Positions 27,173 to 37,827 of a stretch of 64,000 bases of DNA are shown here, piece after piece. The stretch's first letter is position 1, and the number at the start of each line of letters is the position of its first letter. The DNA lies in NCBI GenBank assembly GCA_025462725.1, contig JAOAPE010000012.1, forward strand, positions 702,122 through 766,121, written 5' to 3'. The position numbers were made by a program, and so were the translations under genes. The notes under the pieces were generated by a model, which saw only the letters and a program-made list of their open reading frames with translations, ran no database searches and was not told where the DNA came from. The DNA comes from Terriglobales bacterium (lineage in GTDB: Bacteria; Acidobacteriota; Terriglobia; Terriglobales; Acidobacteriaceae).

Positions 27173-27403
27173 ATGAGACGAAGATCCCTTACCCTTCCTG
27201 AAATCGCATTAATAGCCGGTACCCGCATGGCTCTTGGAGCAGGCGTAGGACTGCTGCTTGCCAATAAGCTTAATGACGATGAGCGCAGAGGAGCCGGCTG
27301 GGCGTTATTTGCAGTGGGAGCACTGACGACGATTCCGTTGATGGCCAACTTGCTAGGCAAGAAGGTAGACGCCCCAGAAACCCATCAAAGATCGGCTGAG
27401 TAG
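27173..27403 (+). CDS. Small two-helix membrane protein, unknown
   Basis: 76 residues from the ATG at 27173 (AAAGGGG upstream). A basic N-terminus (MRRRSLTLPE) is followed by two hydrophobic, Gly/Ala-rich segments (about 10-30 and 42-62) joined by NKLNDDERRGAG, with a polar tail. No family is recognised, though similar short proteins are common in this phylum. Confidence 0.5.
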   Translation: MRRRSLTLPEIALIAGTRMALGAGVGLLLANKLNDDERRGAGWALFAVGALTTIPLMANLLGKKVDAPETHQRSAE

Positions 27404-27539
27404 TCTCTCGGGTTCGATACTGCTGTTGAACACTCATGGAATAAGGACGGGCGGGAGGTGTCCGTTCGGCACTGGAGCCAATCCTGCTGCTTCGGGTGTA
27501 TTCTCATTGTTTCAAAAACAATCCTGGAGTGAATCGCCC

Positions 27540-30500
27540 GTGTCGCTTTCCAAGAAGTTCCAAGCTGCTTTCCTGTTCCTCTCAGTCCTTGCACTCCCGT
27601 CATTCGCACAGCAGGTAAATCCGTCTCTGTTTTCAGAGATGCGATGGCGTTTGGCGGGACCATTTCGCGGCGGCCGTTCGTTGACTGCTGTGGGTGTGAA
27701 GGGAAATCCGAGCACATTCTATTTTGGCGCGGTAGGCGGAGGCGTCTGGAAGACAACGGACGCGGGGAACACATGGGCCCCGATCTTCGATAGCCAACCA
27801 ATTGCGTCGATCGGCGCGCTCGAGGTGGCACCTTCCGATCCGAACGTTATCTATGTTGGCAGTGGGGAAGCCGACATGCGCGACGACATCACGTATGGAA
27901 ATGGAGTTTACAAGTCGACCGATGGCGGACAGACGTGGAGCAACATCGGATTGCGCGACAGCCGGCAGATCGGGCGCATTATTGTGGATCCGAAAAACGC
28001 AGACGTTGTTTACGTTGCGGCCTTAGGGCACGCGTATGGTGCGAATACCGAGCGCGGCGTCTTCCGTTCGACCGATGGGGGAAAGAATTGGTCTCGCGTT
28101 CTTTTCAAGGACGAAAATACAGGTGCTATCGATATTGCTTTTGATCTGCAGGACAGCAAGGTGATTTACGCATCGCTGTGGCAGACGCGACGTCCACCGT
28201 GGAATGTTTATCCGGCTTCGAATGGGCCGGGCAGCGGATTGTACAAATCATCCGATGGCGGTTCGACCTGGCAGCAACTAAAGAATGGATTGCCGGTAGA
28301 AGGATTGGGGCGCATAGGTATCGCCGTTTCCGCGGGCGATCACAATCGTGTTTATGCGGTTGTCGATGCGAAGGACGGCGGAATCTATCGCTCCGATGAT
28401 GCGGGTAAAAGCTTCTCCCGAGTGAACAACGAAGCGCGAGTCTGGGGACGCGGCTGGTATTTCGGCGGAATCACGGCTGATCCGAAGAATGCTGATGTGG
28501 TGTTTGTCGCAAATACATCAACATATAAATCGACCGATGGTGGGAAGAGTTTCACCGCATTCAAAGGTGCGCCGGGTGGAGACGACTATCACTCAGTGTG
28601 GATATCGCCGGAAGATTCGGTGCGGATGATCATATCCAGCGATCAGGGAACGATTGTGACTCTGAATGGCGGGAAGACTTGGAGTTCCTGGTACAACCAG
28701 CCGACAGGGCAGTTCTATCACGTGGCAACGGACAGTCGTTTTCCCTATTGGATCTACGGAGCGCAACAGGATAGCGGAGCAATGGCTGTCCCAAGTCGCA
28801 GCAATTTCGCCAATATTACTGAACGTGATTGGCATCCGGTGGAGGTAGGCGGCGAGAGCGGGATGATCGCGACGAGTCCTTCTGACCCGAACATTGTGTT
28901 TGGCGGAACGGTGTCGCGTTATGACTTTACGACAGGACAAAATCAGAACATCTCACCCACGGTGGGACGTGCAGGAAACTTCCGCACGATTTGGACGCTG
29001 CCAGTTGCGATCTCTGCGGCAGACACGAGCAAACTTTATTTCAGCCACCAGATGCTCTTCCGGAGCAAAGACCTGGGAAAGAGTTGGGACCAGATCAGTC
29101 CTGATCTGACGAGAGAAGACCCGGGTGTCCCTAAAAACCTCGATTCCATCACGGCGAAGTATGGTCTGGCGAGTCCGCGCAAAGGCGTGATCTATGCGAT
29201 TGCTCCGTCGCCGCTGGACGCAAACATGGTGTGGGTGGGAACGGATGATGGCCTCATTCACTTGTCCTATGACGATGGCCAGCACTGGCTGAATGTGACT
29301 CCGAAAGAGCTGACGCCGTGGAGCAAGGTGGGCATTATCGAGGCGTCACATGGAGACAAGCAGACAGCGTATGTAGCAGTAGATCGGCATCGGCTGGAGG
29401 ATTTGAAGCCTTATATCTATCGCACGCAAGATGCAGGGAAGAGCTGGACGCTGATTGCAAAAGGAATTCCCGAAGGCGCATACGTGAACGTTGTACGAGA
29501 AGACAAAGAGCGCCGCGGACTGCTCTACGCTGGAACGGAACTCGGGATGTATGTGAGTTTCAATGACGGAGATGATTGGCAGCCGTTGCAGTTGAACCTG
29601 CCAGTTGTCCCAGTGCGCGACATATCGTCGCGGGCAGATGATCTGGTGATCGCAACACATGGCCGGGCATTTTGGATACTGGATGATTTGAATCCGCTGC
29701 GCCAGGCAGATGCGAAAATCGCCTCGGGCGACGCGTATCTCTTTCATCCGCAAACAGCATTCCGGGTCCGTACGCCGGGAGATCAGGGAACCCCGTATCC
29801 GCCGGAAATTCCACGAGGAGAGAATGCTCCGAATGGAGCGATCATTGATTACTACTTGAAGGATGCAAGTGCGACTCCGATAACGCTGGAGATATTGGAC
29901 AACACAGGGAGTTTGGTTCGGCGTTTCAGTAGCAGCGAAAAAGCGCCAGTAGTGGATGAGAAGACGCTGGATATCCCGAAGTATTGGGTGAAGCCGCCGC
30001 AAATCCTCTCAGACAAAGCGGGGATGCATCGCTTCATTTGGGACCTGCACTACGCGTCAAGCACTCCGCCGGGACAGCGCGGTGGCGGACGTCGAGGCGG
30101 TGGAGGTCCGTGGGTGATTCCGGGTGAGTACACCGTAAGGCTGACTGCGAATGGAAAGCCGTATACAACGTCACTGATCGTGAACATGGATCCGCGGGTG
30201 AAAGTAAGCGGAGAAGAACTGCAGTTGCAACTGAGCACGTCACAGAAAATCACGGCGGCGCAAGCGGAAGTGAATCGTGCGTCTGCGCAGGCGAACGCCA
30301 TGACAAGGCAGATTAGGGACCTGCAAACGAAATCGAAACCGGATGCGGCAACAGGTGCTGCGTTGAATAAATTCAATCAACGCGTAACGGAAGTAGCAGG
30401 GAAGACTCCAGAGACTAATCCGAGCGGGGCAGTTGAGGTTGTGGATACGGACTCAACCAGCCTCCGCCATCTCGCGACTGCGCTAGGTCAGATCGGAGCT

Positions 30501-30698
30501 GCGGTGCAAAGCGCGGCGGCAGCGCCAACTCCAGATCAATTACGTGCTTTCGAGGAGAACAGCAAAGTGATGCAATCCACGCTCGCGCAATGGCAGCAGG
30601 TGGTCACGCGAGAACTGCCGCAGTTGAACGCGCAATTGAAACAAGCTAATTTGGCGGAGATCACTACCAATCCACCAAGCACACCGGGGGCGAACTGA
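27540..30698 (+). CDS. Large secreted BNR/sortilin-like beta-propeller protein
   Basis: 1052 residues from a GTG at 27540 that gives a proper signal peptide (ends LPSFAQ); the open frame reaches back to 27426. The N-terminal roughly 700 residues contain many BNR/Asp-box repeats (for example STDGGQTWSNIG, STDGGKNWSRV, SSDGGSTWQQL, SDDAGKSFSRV), as in sortilin-VPS10 and WD40/YVTN-type exported proteins annotated as glycosyl hydrolases. No sialidase active-site residues could be assigned, so enzymatic activity is doubtful. A beta-rich domain and a helical Gln/Ala-rich tail (about 880-1050) follow. Its stop abuts the tamB stop. Confidence 0.85.
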   Translation: MSLSKKFQAAFLFLSVLALPSFAQQVNPSLFSEMRWRLAGPFRGGRSLTAVGVKGNPSTFYFGAVGGGVWKTTDAGNTWAPIFDSQPIASIGALEVAPSDPNVIYVGSGEADMRDDITYGNGVYKSTDGGQTWSNIGLRDSRQIGRIIVDPKNADVVYVAALGHAYGANTERGVFRSTDGGKNWSRVLFKDENTGAIDIAFDLQDSKVIYASLWQTRRPPWNVYPASNGPGSGLYKSSDGGSTWQQLKNGLPVEGLGRIGIAVSAGDHNRVYAVVDAKDGGIYRSDDAGKSFSRVNNEARVWGRGWYFGGITADPKNADVVFVANTSTYKSTDGGKSFTAFKGAPGGDDYHSVWISPEDSVRMIISSDQGTIVTLNGGKTWSSWYNQPTGQFYHVATDSRFPYWIYGAQQDSGAMAVPSRSNFANITERDWHPVEVGGESGMIATSPSDPNIVFGGTVSRYDFTTGQNQNISPTVGRAGNFRTIWTLPVAISAADTSKLYFSHQMLFRSKDLGKSWDQISPDLTREDPGVPKNLDSITAKYGLASPRKGVIYAIAPSPLDANMVWVGTDDGLIHLSYDDGQHWLNVTPKELTPWSKVGIIEASHGDKQTAYVAVDRHRLEDLKPYIYRTQDAGKSWTLIAKGIPEGAYVNVVREDKERRGLLYAGTELGMYVSFNDGDDWQPLQLNLPVVPVRDISSRADDLVIATHGRAFWILDDLNPLRQADAKIASGDAYLFHPQTAFRVRTPGDQGTPYPPEIPRGENAPNGAIIDYYLKDASATPITLEILDNTGSLVRRFSSSEKAPVVDEKTLDIPKYWVKPPQILSDKAGMHRFIWDLHYASSTPPGQRGGGRRGGGGPWVIPGEYTVRLTANGKPYTTSLIVNMDPRVKVSGEELQLQLSTSQKITAAQAEVNRASAQANAMTRQIRDLQTKSKPDAATGAALNKFNQRVTEVAGKTPETNPSGAVEVVDTDSTSLRHLATALGQIGAAVQSAAAAPTPDQLRAFEENSKVMQSTLAQWQQVVTRELPQLNAQLKQANLAEITTNPPSTPGAN

Positions 30699-33600
30699 TT
30701 ACCAAGTTTTTCGGATTCGGGTATCAAATCCGAATCCGCCATTTTGGTCGCGAGTGCTGCTGACTGACAGTCGGGGTGAGACCTTGTACTGCAATTGAAT
30801 CACTTGGGTCTGTGTGGCCGTGACATCAGTAGAAAACGTTACGAAGAGACTACTTGTGACTTTTTGCTGGACGGTAATGCGGGCGCCGGGGTTTGTTTGT
30901 CCGCCAGTTCCGGCGAGCACGGGATCAATCGACAAATGCGAGATTCCGGCGACCTTTTCAAGCCGGTTCGTGACTTGGCTACTCACTCCTGAAGCGATCA
31001 GAGACTGCGCACCAAGAGTGCCAGGAGCAGTAGGGTTCGCGGCCGCGGCCTCCGTAGTTTGTCCGAAGGCGAGAAGGTTGATAATGTCCGATGGCGGGAG
31101 CGCGGGATCAGACGAGTAATTCGTGTGGAGATGGTCTACGGGACCCTGAAACCGCATGCTGATGTTGTATTGCTGAATCGTAGTGTTTGCGCCGACATTG
31201 AGCACAGGCTCAGTGCGTGCAGGATTCACGAAGTCCACCGTGCCGCCTTGTAGCACATAACGATTACCCATAAAAATCAGATCACCGCTGTTGAGGTTGA
31301 CGCGTCCCAGAACGACGGGCTGCGCGGCAGTTCCGCGGACTTGCAAGTTGGCGGCCGCTTGCAAACTCAAGGTGCGGCTGGAGAGGCTTACTCCGCTGAC
31401 GGATTGCAATGCCAGATCGAGTTGCAGATTCTGGGTGAAGCCTTGCGAGGGCGGAGGCGTTGTGTCGCTGCCGAACTGTCCAACGAATTCGTTGAGGTCG
31501 AAATCCGGAGTGAATGAAAGTTGATTCACGCGGACTCTGCCTCTCAAAGTTGCAGCTTCAGTAGAACCGCTGAGCGTTAGTGTGGTGTCAACACCTTCGC
31601 GCACACCCGCCGGATACATGAGATTGATACCTTTTCCTGAGACAGCCAAATCGAATTGAAGCGACGGCCGGTAGATGGCAGCGCCACTGGCAGTGATGGT
31701 CCCACCGCCGACCGTCCCGTTGAACTTCGAAATCTCCAAGCGGTCTTTCGTGAGAGTGAGAACACCGTTACCGTTCTGCAATCCCACGGGAATGTCTCCG
31801 GTGGCGAGGTTCGCGTTGACGATTTCGATCTGTCCTTGGACGTTTGGATCTGTCCGCGCGCCGTAGGAGTTGATGTTGAAGCGAACTTGTCCGGAACTGG
31901 CGATATCCGGACTGAACAACTGCGCCAGTTGTAAATCCACGGTGCCCAGCGCAAGGAGCGATACAGGTGCTGTGCTGTTGACGGGGACTGTGCCTTGAAT
32001 CTGGAGGTCCGTGTCAGTGCCACGAATGTTCGTGCGCTGGAGTTGAATAATGCCGTTTGCGTAGTCGATATGAATGGGGCTGGCAGCGGCAATCTGTGCA
32101 ACATCCTTATATTTCATCTGAAGCGTTGGAATGGTGAGGTGGGCGTCGAGGGCTGACTTGTTCTTCAGCGGTCCCTTAAGCGTGCCGTGGAGTTCGGTTT
32201 GTCCGCTAAGGTTTGCGGCTTGCGAGGGCGCGTACATTGCGACGAGCGGCTGAAGCGGAATGGATTGAGTGTCGAGAGTGGCGTCGGCGTAGTAATCGCC
32301 GGTGAGTTGCACGGAACCTTTGGCGCGGAGAGACGTGTTGACAGCTTGCGAATCCAAGGTGAAGTTCGCAAGCTTATTGGCGACATTCGCGTTCAAGGCG
32401 ATGCGGTCAATAGTTTGGTCTTGAATCTGAAGCTTGGGGATCTCAAGCTTGGCGGTAAGTTGCGGATCGTTGATGGTTCCGCGACCGTTGGCATTGAAGT
32501 TAAGAATGCCGGTCAACTTCATATTTCGGGATTTCACTGCTTGCAATTGGTCGAGGCGAATTCCAGTGGCTGAGAGCTGAGCGTCATATCCCTGTTGTTT
32601 GGGAAGGTAGGCGAAAGTTCCGTTCGCTGAGCCGGCGGCCATGCGCAAGGCGAGTTTTCCGTTGACCTGATTTCCTGTGCCTTGGAAATTGAGGGTGAGC
32701 GATTGAACGGGTTCGTCGGAGACTTTTGCTTGCGTGAGACTGATCGTGCCGTGTCCGATGGGATTGAGTTGGCTTCCTTGGACGGCGACATCTGCGGACA
32801 GGATTCCAGAGACGGGGGCCTGCGAACCTGCGGCCTTGGCGAGATCCGCGACATTAAGTTGTGATGCGTTCACGGCGATATTGACCGGGCTAGTGTTGGT
32901 GAAAGACCAGTTGCTCAATGCGGCAGAGAGGTTGAAGGCAACATGGCCACCGGTCGCGGGTTGCAGTTCTCCATTCTGAAGTTTGATGGATGACGGACTT
33001 GCGTCGAGGCTGGTTCGCAAAGTGCGGAAATCAGTGCCCCGCACATGGAGATTGGTGGTCGCGAGTTGGCCGGTGATCTCAGGCGCGCTGGTGGTCCCGC
33101 GGACTGCGCCATTGAAAGTTGCTGAGCCGTAGAGACCAAGGGCTTGTGCAGGCTGTCCGGGAGTTGCGGGCCTGAACATGTTGGAAACGGTTTCAAGCTC
33201 GTGCAAGTCATTGGACCGGAGCTGGACTTGCAGGCTTGAGCGATTGCTCACGAGTCCGTTTAGCGCGAGTGAAGTTTGCGGAGTACGCAGATAGCTGTTC
33301 GTTAGTCCGATCTCCTTGCGAGCGGCAACGTAGTCGGCATGAATGACGCCATCGAGTGGAACATTGGTGTTCTTGTTCGCGGTCGGAGCGGCGCTGGCGT
33401 GGATGTCTGCATCAGTGTGCGCGACCAGATTGTCCAACGTCTTTCCCCAAGATGCAGTGGTTTGCGCGTTCGCGGTGCCGGAGAGGGCGACTGTCTTAAG
33501 CGACGTTGATGGCATCAGCGACTTGATGTCCGCGACCGACACGCCGCGAAGGGCGGCGCGCAATTGCGATTGCGACGCTCCAGCGATGTCGCGCATAGTC

Positions 33601-34703
33601 ATTGCGCCAGTCAGTTCGCCACCAAGCAAATGTGCGCGGATGTCGCGGATGTCAGCATTGCCGTTCTCCAGTGAATAGCGCGCCGCGATGTTGGAGATGT
33701 CGCCATGAAAGCTCGGCATTTGCACACGAAGGGCGCGGCTGCTGAGAGTGCCGTTCAAGCGGACCGCGTCGAGCACGGGACGATTCTGCTGACTCTCAAA
33801 AGCGAGTCCGCCCGAGAAGCGAATCATTCCCGATGGCACCGTCTGATTTTTCATCACGTAACGGAGATGTCCAGCGTCAATGACAGCGTCGTATTCGGCG
33901 TTGACGCGGGGATTGCTGTAATCCTCAACCGTGGCTGAGAGAACAATCCTCGATTGTCCGCTGTTGAGCACGGCGTGATTGAGGTGGAATGCCGTGGGAG
34001 TGGCGTCAAACGGAGCTTGAAGATCGTGATCGAGAGGGTTAAAGGTTCCGGTCTGTAAATGTCCGGCACTGTAGGCGAGTGTGCCTGAGTATTTCTTCTG
34101 CGCTGTGTCGAACGCGGACTGGAATGAGAGGTCGTGGAGGTCGGCGTCCAGAATGCTCTTGCGGTTGTTGTAGTAGATCTGACCGCGATTGAGCATTACG
34201 TGGCGGACAGCAAGATCGAAGACGCTGGTGCGGCTTCCGCCCGTGCTCTTCGGCTTGGGAATATTGTCTATCCCGTTTTTGTCCACGATAACGTTCACAA
34301 CAGGATGGTCGATGCGGATGTCATCGAGGTACCAGCTTCTATGCAGGACTGAGACGATGCGTACTCCGGCGGTGATGTGCTCCACCCGTAAGAGAGGGGG
34401 GTCGGGATAGGGTTGCGCGCCGTGAACAGTGATGCCGTACATGTCGAGGCTGAGGGTTGAGAGGTGGAGCGCAAAATTTTGTAATTGCACCTGCGAACCG
34501 ATCGAGTCACTTACCTTCTGCTGCGCTGTCCGAAGGACGTACTGATGGAACGAGTTGCTGCGCAGGTAAAGTGCTGCGGCAATCACGACCACAACGACGA
34601 TGGCGAGCAGCGTGAGGGCAACCGCGCGGAAGATACGTCGGCGGGGAGGAACCGATTCAGGCTGTGGCTCCGGAGGAAATGGGAAATTTGGAAGCGCGCT
34701 CAA
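30699..34703 (-). CDS. TamB-family (DUF490/AsmA-like) translocation/lipid-transfer protein
   Basis: 1334 residues. One N-terminal transmembrane helix (about 28-47) anchors a very long beta-rich chain of repeated AsmA/TamB-type strands. The C-terminal TamB domain ends GRVNLNSGDLIFMGNRYVLQ ... PPSDIINLLAFGQ and a short barrel-like tail. TamB forms a hydrophobic groove that spans the periplasm and carries phospholipid to the outer membrane, or helps assemble outer-membrane proteins. Its start overlaps the stop of the Omp85 gene by 4 bp (ATGA), so the two are translated together, as expected for a TamA-TamB pair. Confidence 0.9.
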   Translation of the reverse strand: MSALPNFPFPPEPQPESVPPRRRIFRAVALTLLAIVVVVVIAAALYLRSNSFHQYVLRTAQQKVSDSIGSQVQLQNFALHLSTLSLDMYGITVHGAQPYPDPPLLRVEHITAGVRIVSVLHRSWYLDDIRIDHPVVNVIVDKNGIDNIPKPKSTGGSRTSVFDLAVRHVMLNRGQIYYNNRKSILDADLHDLSFQSAFDTAQKKYSGTLAYSAGHLQTGTFNPLDHDLQAPFDATPTAFHLNHAVLNSGQSRIVLSATVEDYSNPRVNAEYDAVIDAGHLRYVMKNQTVPSGMIRFSGGLAFESQQNRPVLDAVRLNGTLSSRALRVQMPSFHGDISNIAARYSLENGNADIRDIRAHLLGGELTGAMTMRDIAGASQSQLRAALRGVSVADIKSLMPSTSLKTVALSGTANAQTTASWGKTLDNLVAHTDADIHASAAPTANKNTNVPLDGVIHADYVAARKEIGLTNSYLRTPQTSLALNGLVSNRSSLQVQLRSNDLHELETVSNMFRPATPGQPAQALGLYGSATFNGAVRGTTSAPEITGQLATTNLHVRGTDFRTLRTSLDASPSSIKLQNGELQPATGGHVAFNLSAALSNWSFTNTSPVNIAVNASQLNVADLAKAAGSQAPVSGILSADVAVQGSQLNPIGHGTISLTQAKVSDEPVQSLTLNFQGTGNQVNGKLALRMAAGSANGTFAYLPKQQGYDAQLSATGIRLDQLQAVKSRNMKLTGILNFNANGRGTINDPQLTAKLEIPKLQIQDQTIDRIALNANVANKLANFTLDSQAVNTSLRAKGSVQLTGDYYADATLDTQSIPLQPLVAMYAPSQAANLSGQTELHGTLKGPLKNKSALDAHLTIPTLQMKYKDVAQIAAASPIHIDYANGIIQLQRTNIRGTDTDLQIQGTVPVNSTAPVSLLALGTVDLQLAQLFSPDIASSGQVRFNINSYGARTDPNVQGQIEIVNANLATGDIPVGLQNGNGVLTLTKDRLEISKFNGTVGGGTITASGAAIYRPSLQFDLAVSGKGINLMYPAGVREGVDTTLTLSGSTEAATLRGRVRVNQLSFTPDFDLNEFVGQFGSDTTPPPSQGFTQNLQLDLALQSVSGVSLSSRTLSLQAAANLQVRGTAAQPVVLGRVNLNSGDLIFMGNRYVLQGGTVDFVNPARTEPVLNVGANTTIQQYNISMRFQGPVDHLHTNYSSDPALPPSDIINLLAFGQTTEAAAANPTAPGTLGAQSLIASGVSSQVTNRLEKVAGISHLSIDPVLAGTGGQTNPGARITVQQKVTSSLFVTFSTDVTATQTQVIQLQYKVSPRLSVSSTRDQNGGFGFDTRIRKTW

Positions 34704-37684
34704 AATGCTTGTCCTAAGGTGATGAAGATTTGAGTAGCTTTAATGCCGGGAAGAGCATTGAGGTTGTGGCCAATGTCTATGCGCAAGGGGCCGACAGGTG
34801 TTGCGTATCGAATCCCAGTACCGACGTTATTCGTGTAGAGCGACATGAAATTATGGAAGCCGATGCGATCGTAAACATTTCCGCCGTCGTAAAACGCAAC
34901 GATTCCTAAGCCCTTCTTTATCGGCACCGGAATGCGCAACTCCGAGTTGACGATGAAAAGCTCATTTCCACCTGTAGGAACTTGAATAAAAGAACATGTG
35001 GCGGTGTTCGTAGGATCGCCGCAGGCAGGAATCGTGCGCTGCGGACCAGCACCGTTGAGCGGAATCCCGCGTAAAGTGCTGCCACCGCCGGAGAAGAACT
35101 TTTCACTCACCGGGACATGGCTTCCCGCGAAGGGCTGTTCCAATCCGATACGGAGGCTGTTTGCCCAGATAATCTGCGCAGGAATCTTCTTGTAGTAAGC
35201 AGCCTGCCCGAGTGCTTTTGCGAAATTGACGCTAGAACCGAGAGCACTCGGATTGATATCGAGCTGAAAGCTTTGGTACATCCCCTGGTGCGCGTCGAGT
35301 GAATTGTCTCGCGTGTCGCGGGTGTAGCTGGTGGAAAGTTTTGAGAGGCGAACGTGTTGATCTTCGGCGGGAACAAGTTCAGGAATCAATAGCTGTGTGA
35401 GACCAGTTTCGCTGAAGCTGTAGGCGAACGTAAGATTCTTCGTTTTTCTACTGTCAAGCCAGCGTTGGAGCTGAAAACCTGCTTGCCCGATCCTGGAAGT
35501 GAAAATCGGGTTCTCACTGTTGTGCTCGCCAGAGAGTGAAACATTTGCAGTCCAACTGGTCCAGCGGAAGTTTGGATCGATGTAAGTTATAGTCCCGCGC
35601 TGGTCGAGGCGCGCACCCAACCCGGTAAATGTCAAAGACTCAGCTTTGCCGCGGAGATTACTGCGCGTGTATTCGATGGTTGCGCGTGGGCCGTAAAAGG
35701 TCTTCTGATTCGTTATGAAGTTCGATGGAAGACCGACGGGCGGCAGTCCAGGGACAGCAATCGTTCCACTCGGAACGCTGCCGCCGCGATTGATGACCTC
35801 AAAGCCGAAGCCATACGTAAGCGTGTTCTTCTTGGATTCGTGAACTTTGATGACGACATCTTCCTGTGTTTGCGTGGTGATCTGGCGTCGTGGATCAACC
35901 TGAGCCCAATCGAAGATGCCACGGTTGTAGAGTTCGCTCTCTGAGGTGAGTAAATCCGTTTCTGTCAGAGGGCGACCATTGTTAATTACTTTCGTATCCA
36001 TCCTGATCAAACGCTGCTTCGTGTCTTTGCGTCCGAGGGTGAGAATGGTAGCGGTCTTTACTTCCGGTCCTTCATTGATGTTGTAGGTGATCTCAAGGCG
36101 GTGCGGCTGTCCGGGGATCTGCTTTGCGACTTGGCGGAAGGTGGCGGTGAGGTATCCCAGTTCAAGGTAGCGTGCCACGATGCGATTGCGATCTTCATCG
36201 GCAAGTTTTTGCGAGTAAGGTTTGCCGGGAGTGAGGTTGAGTCCCTTAGGCGCGAGTTGCGATGTAGGGAGCGTGTTGTTGCCGACTATATTGAGAGTCT
36301 CAACTATGTCTTGAGGGCCCTCGTCCACACGCAAAACGACAACGATGTTTTCTCCCTTGGTAGTGACCTGAGGAGTAACTTTCGCCGTGCTGAATCCCGC
36401 GGCGGCATAGACTGCCTGCAAATTCTTGATGCTGGTCCGCACTGCTTTTTCACTGTATGTCCCATGAGAGAAGAAGTGAGCCTTTTGCAGCTTCACATGA
36501 GACATCAATTCTTTGTCGTCGAAGTGCTGGTTTCCCGCAAGTGCAACGTCCGCGACGCGGTGCCGAGGCCCGCGGGTGATCTGATAGAGAATGGTCTCGC
36601 CGTTTGATTGCTGTTGAACCTGAGTGGACACTTTCGCGTCAAAGTAGCCCTTTGACTGGAAGTACGAGACGAGATTCTGACGACCCTCTTGAATGAGCTC
36701 AGGATTGACTCCTACCTGTTGATAGAGAGGGATAAGTTTGTGTTGCGTCCAACTCCAGACGTGCGCGCCTTCCACTTTGACTTGGACGATAGGGCCGGGC
36801 TTGACGTCATAGGTAATGTCCGCGCGATTTGTTTCAGGATCGTATTTTGCGCCCGCTAGTTGGACCTGGGCGGCGAGGTAGTTCTGTTTGTTGAGAGTAT
36901 TGCGAAGATAATCGGTTGCCGTTTGCAGAGTTTTGAATTTGTAGGTCTTGTTTTCACGTATGGCAGCGCCGCGTAACCGGGCCATGAACGAGTGGAGTTT
37001 TTCTTGAAGATGCTGTGTTTCGTCGGCAGGTGCCCCATTGATGGTTACATCACCGAATTTCGCTCGCTTGTTCATATCTATATGAAACAAGACGTTGGCT
37101 AGTCCATTCTTCTCATCAGTCAGGACTTCAGGACGAACTTCAGCGAGGAAAAATCCGTTTCGCTTCAAATAGGTCAACAATGCTTCCTGCGCGCGTTGAA
37201 CGTCCAGTTCGTTGTACTCGCCACGTGGAGGATAGTTCGTGATCTGGAGGAGACGGGAATAGGGAAGGGAATTGGTGGCGCCGGGAAATTCGAAGATGCC
37301 GAAGTACAGGGCGGGCTGAAGAACGAACAGCACGCGAACTCCGTCTGGATCCGGCCAGACCTCAAGCTGTACATTGTTGAGGTTTTTTGCGCTTTTGAGC
37401 GCAGCCATTGACTGCTCTATCTTCGCTCGCGAAAAAGGTTCGCCCTTCTTTTGAGCGAGAAGCGGAAGATAGTCCTCAAGCTTTACTTCCGGACGACCAG
37501 CGATCTCGACTGAGGAGACGTTTTGGCCCTCATAGGAAGGAAGAATCTGAGCGGTTTGCGGAGCCGTCTTTGGGGTTTGACTGGGAGTCTGAGTAGGTGT
37601 CGTTTGCGCCAGCGCGGTGCCGAAGAAGACGATTGTTAGAAAACGAAGTAGACCCTTGCTCCTGAATAGCGACACAGTTCCCAT
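34700..37684 (-). CDS. Omp85-family outer-membrane protein (TamA/BamA-like)
   Basis: 994 residues. A signal peptide (about 1-26) and a Pro/Thr/Gln-rich linker precede five to six POTRA modules (about 50-590), including VSSVEIAGRPEVKLEDYL, FGDVTINGAPADE and VADVALAGNQHFDDKELM. A C-terminal 16-strand surface-antigen barrel (about 640-994) carries the conserved EKFFSGGGSTLRGIPLNG loop with the RG motif and ends in a strand closing with Phe. Pairing with tamB indicates a TamA-like role, though POTRA number and length are closer to BamA. No other Bam genes are here. Confidence 0.9.
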   Translation of the reverse strand: MGTVSLFRSKGLLRFLTIVFFGTALAQTTPTQTPSQTPKTAPQTAQILPSYEGQNVSSVEIAGRPEVKLEDYLPLLAQKKGEPFSRAKIEQSMAALKSAKNLNNVQLEVWPDPDGVRVLFVLQPALYFGIFEFPGATNSLPYSRLLQITNYPPRGEYNELDVQRAQEALLTYLKRNGFFLAEVRPEVLTDEKNGLANVLFHIDMNKRAKFGDVTINGAPADETQHLQEKLHSFMARLRGAAIRENKTYKFKTLQTATDYLRNTLNKQNYLAAQVQLAGAKYDPETNRADITYDVKPGPIVQVKVEGAHVWSWTQHKLIPLYQQVGVNPELIQEGRQNLVSYFQSKGYFDAKVSTQVQQQSNGETILYQITRGPRHRVADVALAGNQHFDDKELMSHVKLQKAHFFSHGTYSEKAVRTSIKNLQAVYAAAGFSTAKVTPQVTTKGENIVVVLRVDEGPQDIVETLNIVGNNTLPTSQLAPKGLNLTPGKPYSQKLADEDRNRIVARYLELGYLTATFRQVAKQIPGQPHRLEITYNINEGPEVKTATILTLGRKDTKQRLIRMDTKVINNGRPLTETDLLTSESELYNRGIFDWAQVDPRRQITTQTQEDVVIKVHESKKNTLTYGFGFEVINRGGSVPSGTIAVPGLPPVGLPSNFITNQKTFYGPRATIEYTRSNLRGKAESLTFTGLGARLDQRGTITYIDPNFRWTSWTANVSLSGEHNSENPIFTSRIGQAGFQLQRWLDSRKTKNLTFAYSFSETGLTQLLIPELVPAEDQHVRLSKLSTSYTRDTRDNSLDAHQGMYQSFQLDINPSALGSSVNFAKALGQAAYYKKIPAQIIWANSLRIGLEQPFAGSHVPVSEKFFSGGGSTLRGIPLNGAGPQRTIPACGDPTNTATCSFIQVPTGGNELFIVNSELRIPVPIKKGLGIVAFYDGGNVYDRIGFHNFMSLYTNNVGTGIRYATPVGPLRIDIGHNLNALPGIKATQIFITLGQAF

Positions 37685-37827
37685 GTTCCCCGTTGCTGGT
37701 CGATATCACCGCAAGCCTCGGTTCGGCCTTCATAAGACCGACAAACGACCAGTAAAGGAGAGATGCCAAGCAGAGGTGCGCGTTTGTCCGTCTCAGGCGA
37801 GCCACTCTGGTTTTGCGATGGGACCCG

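Noticed and set aside
36101..36607. Plus-strand frame of 168 codons inside the Omp85 gene
   Set aside because: Antisense to conserved POTRA modules; no start signal or family.
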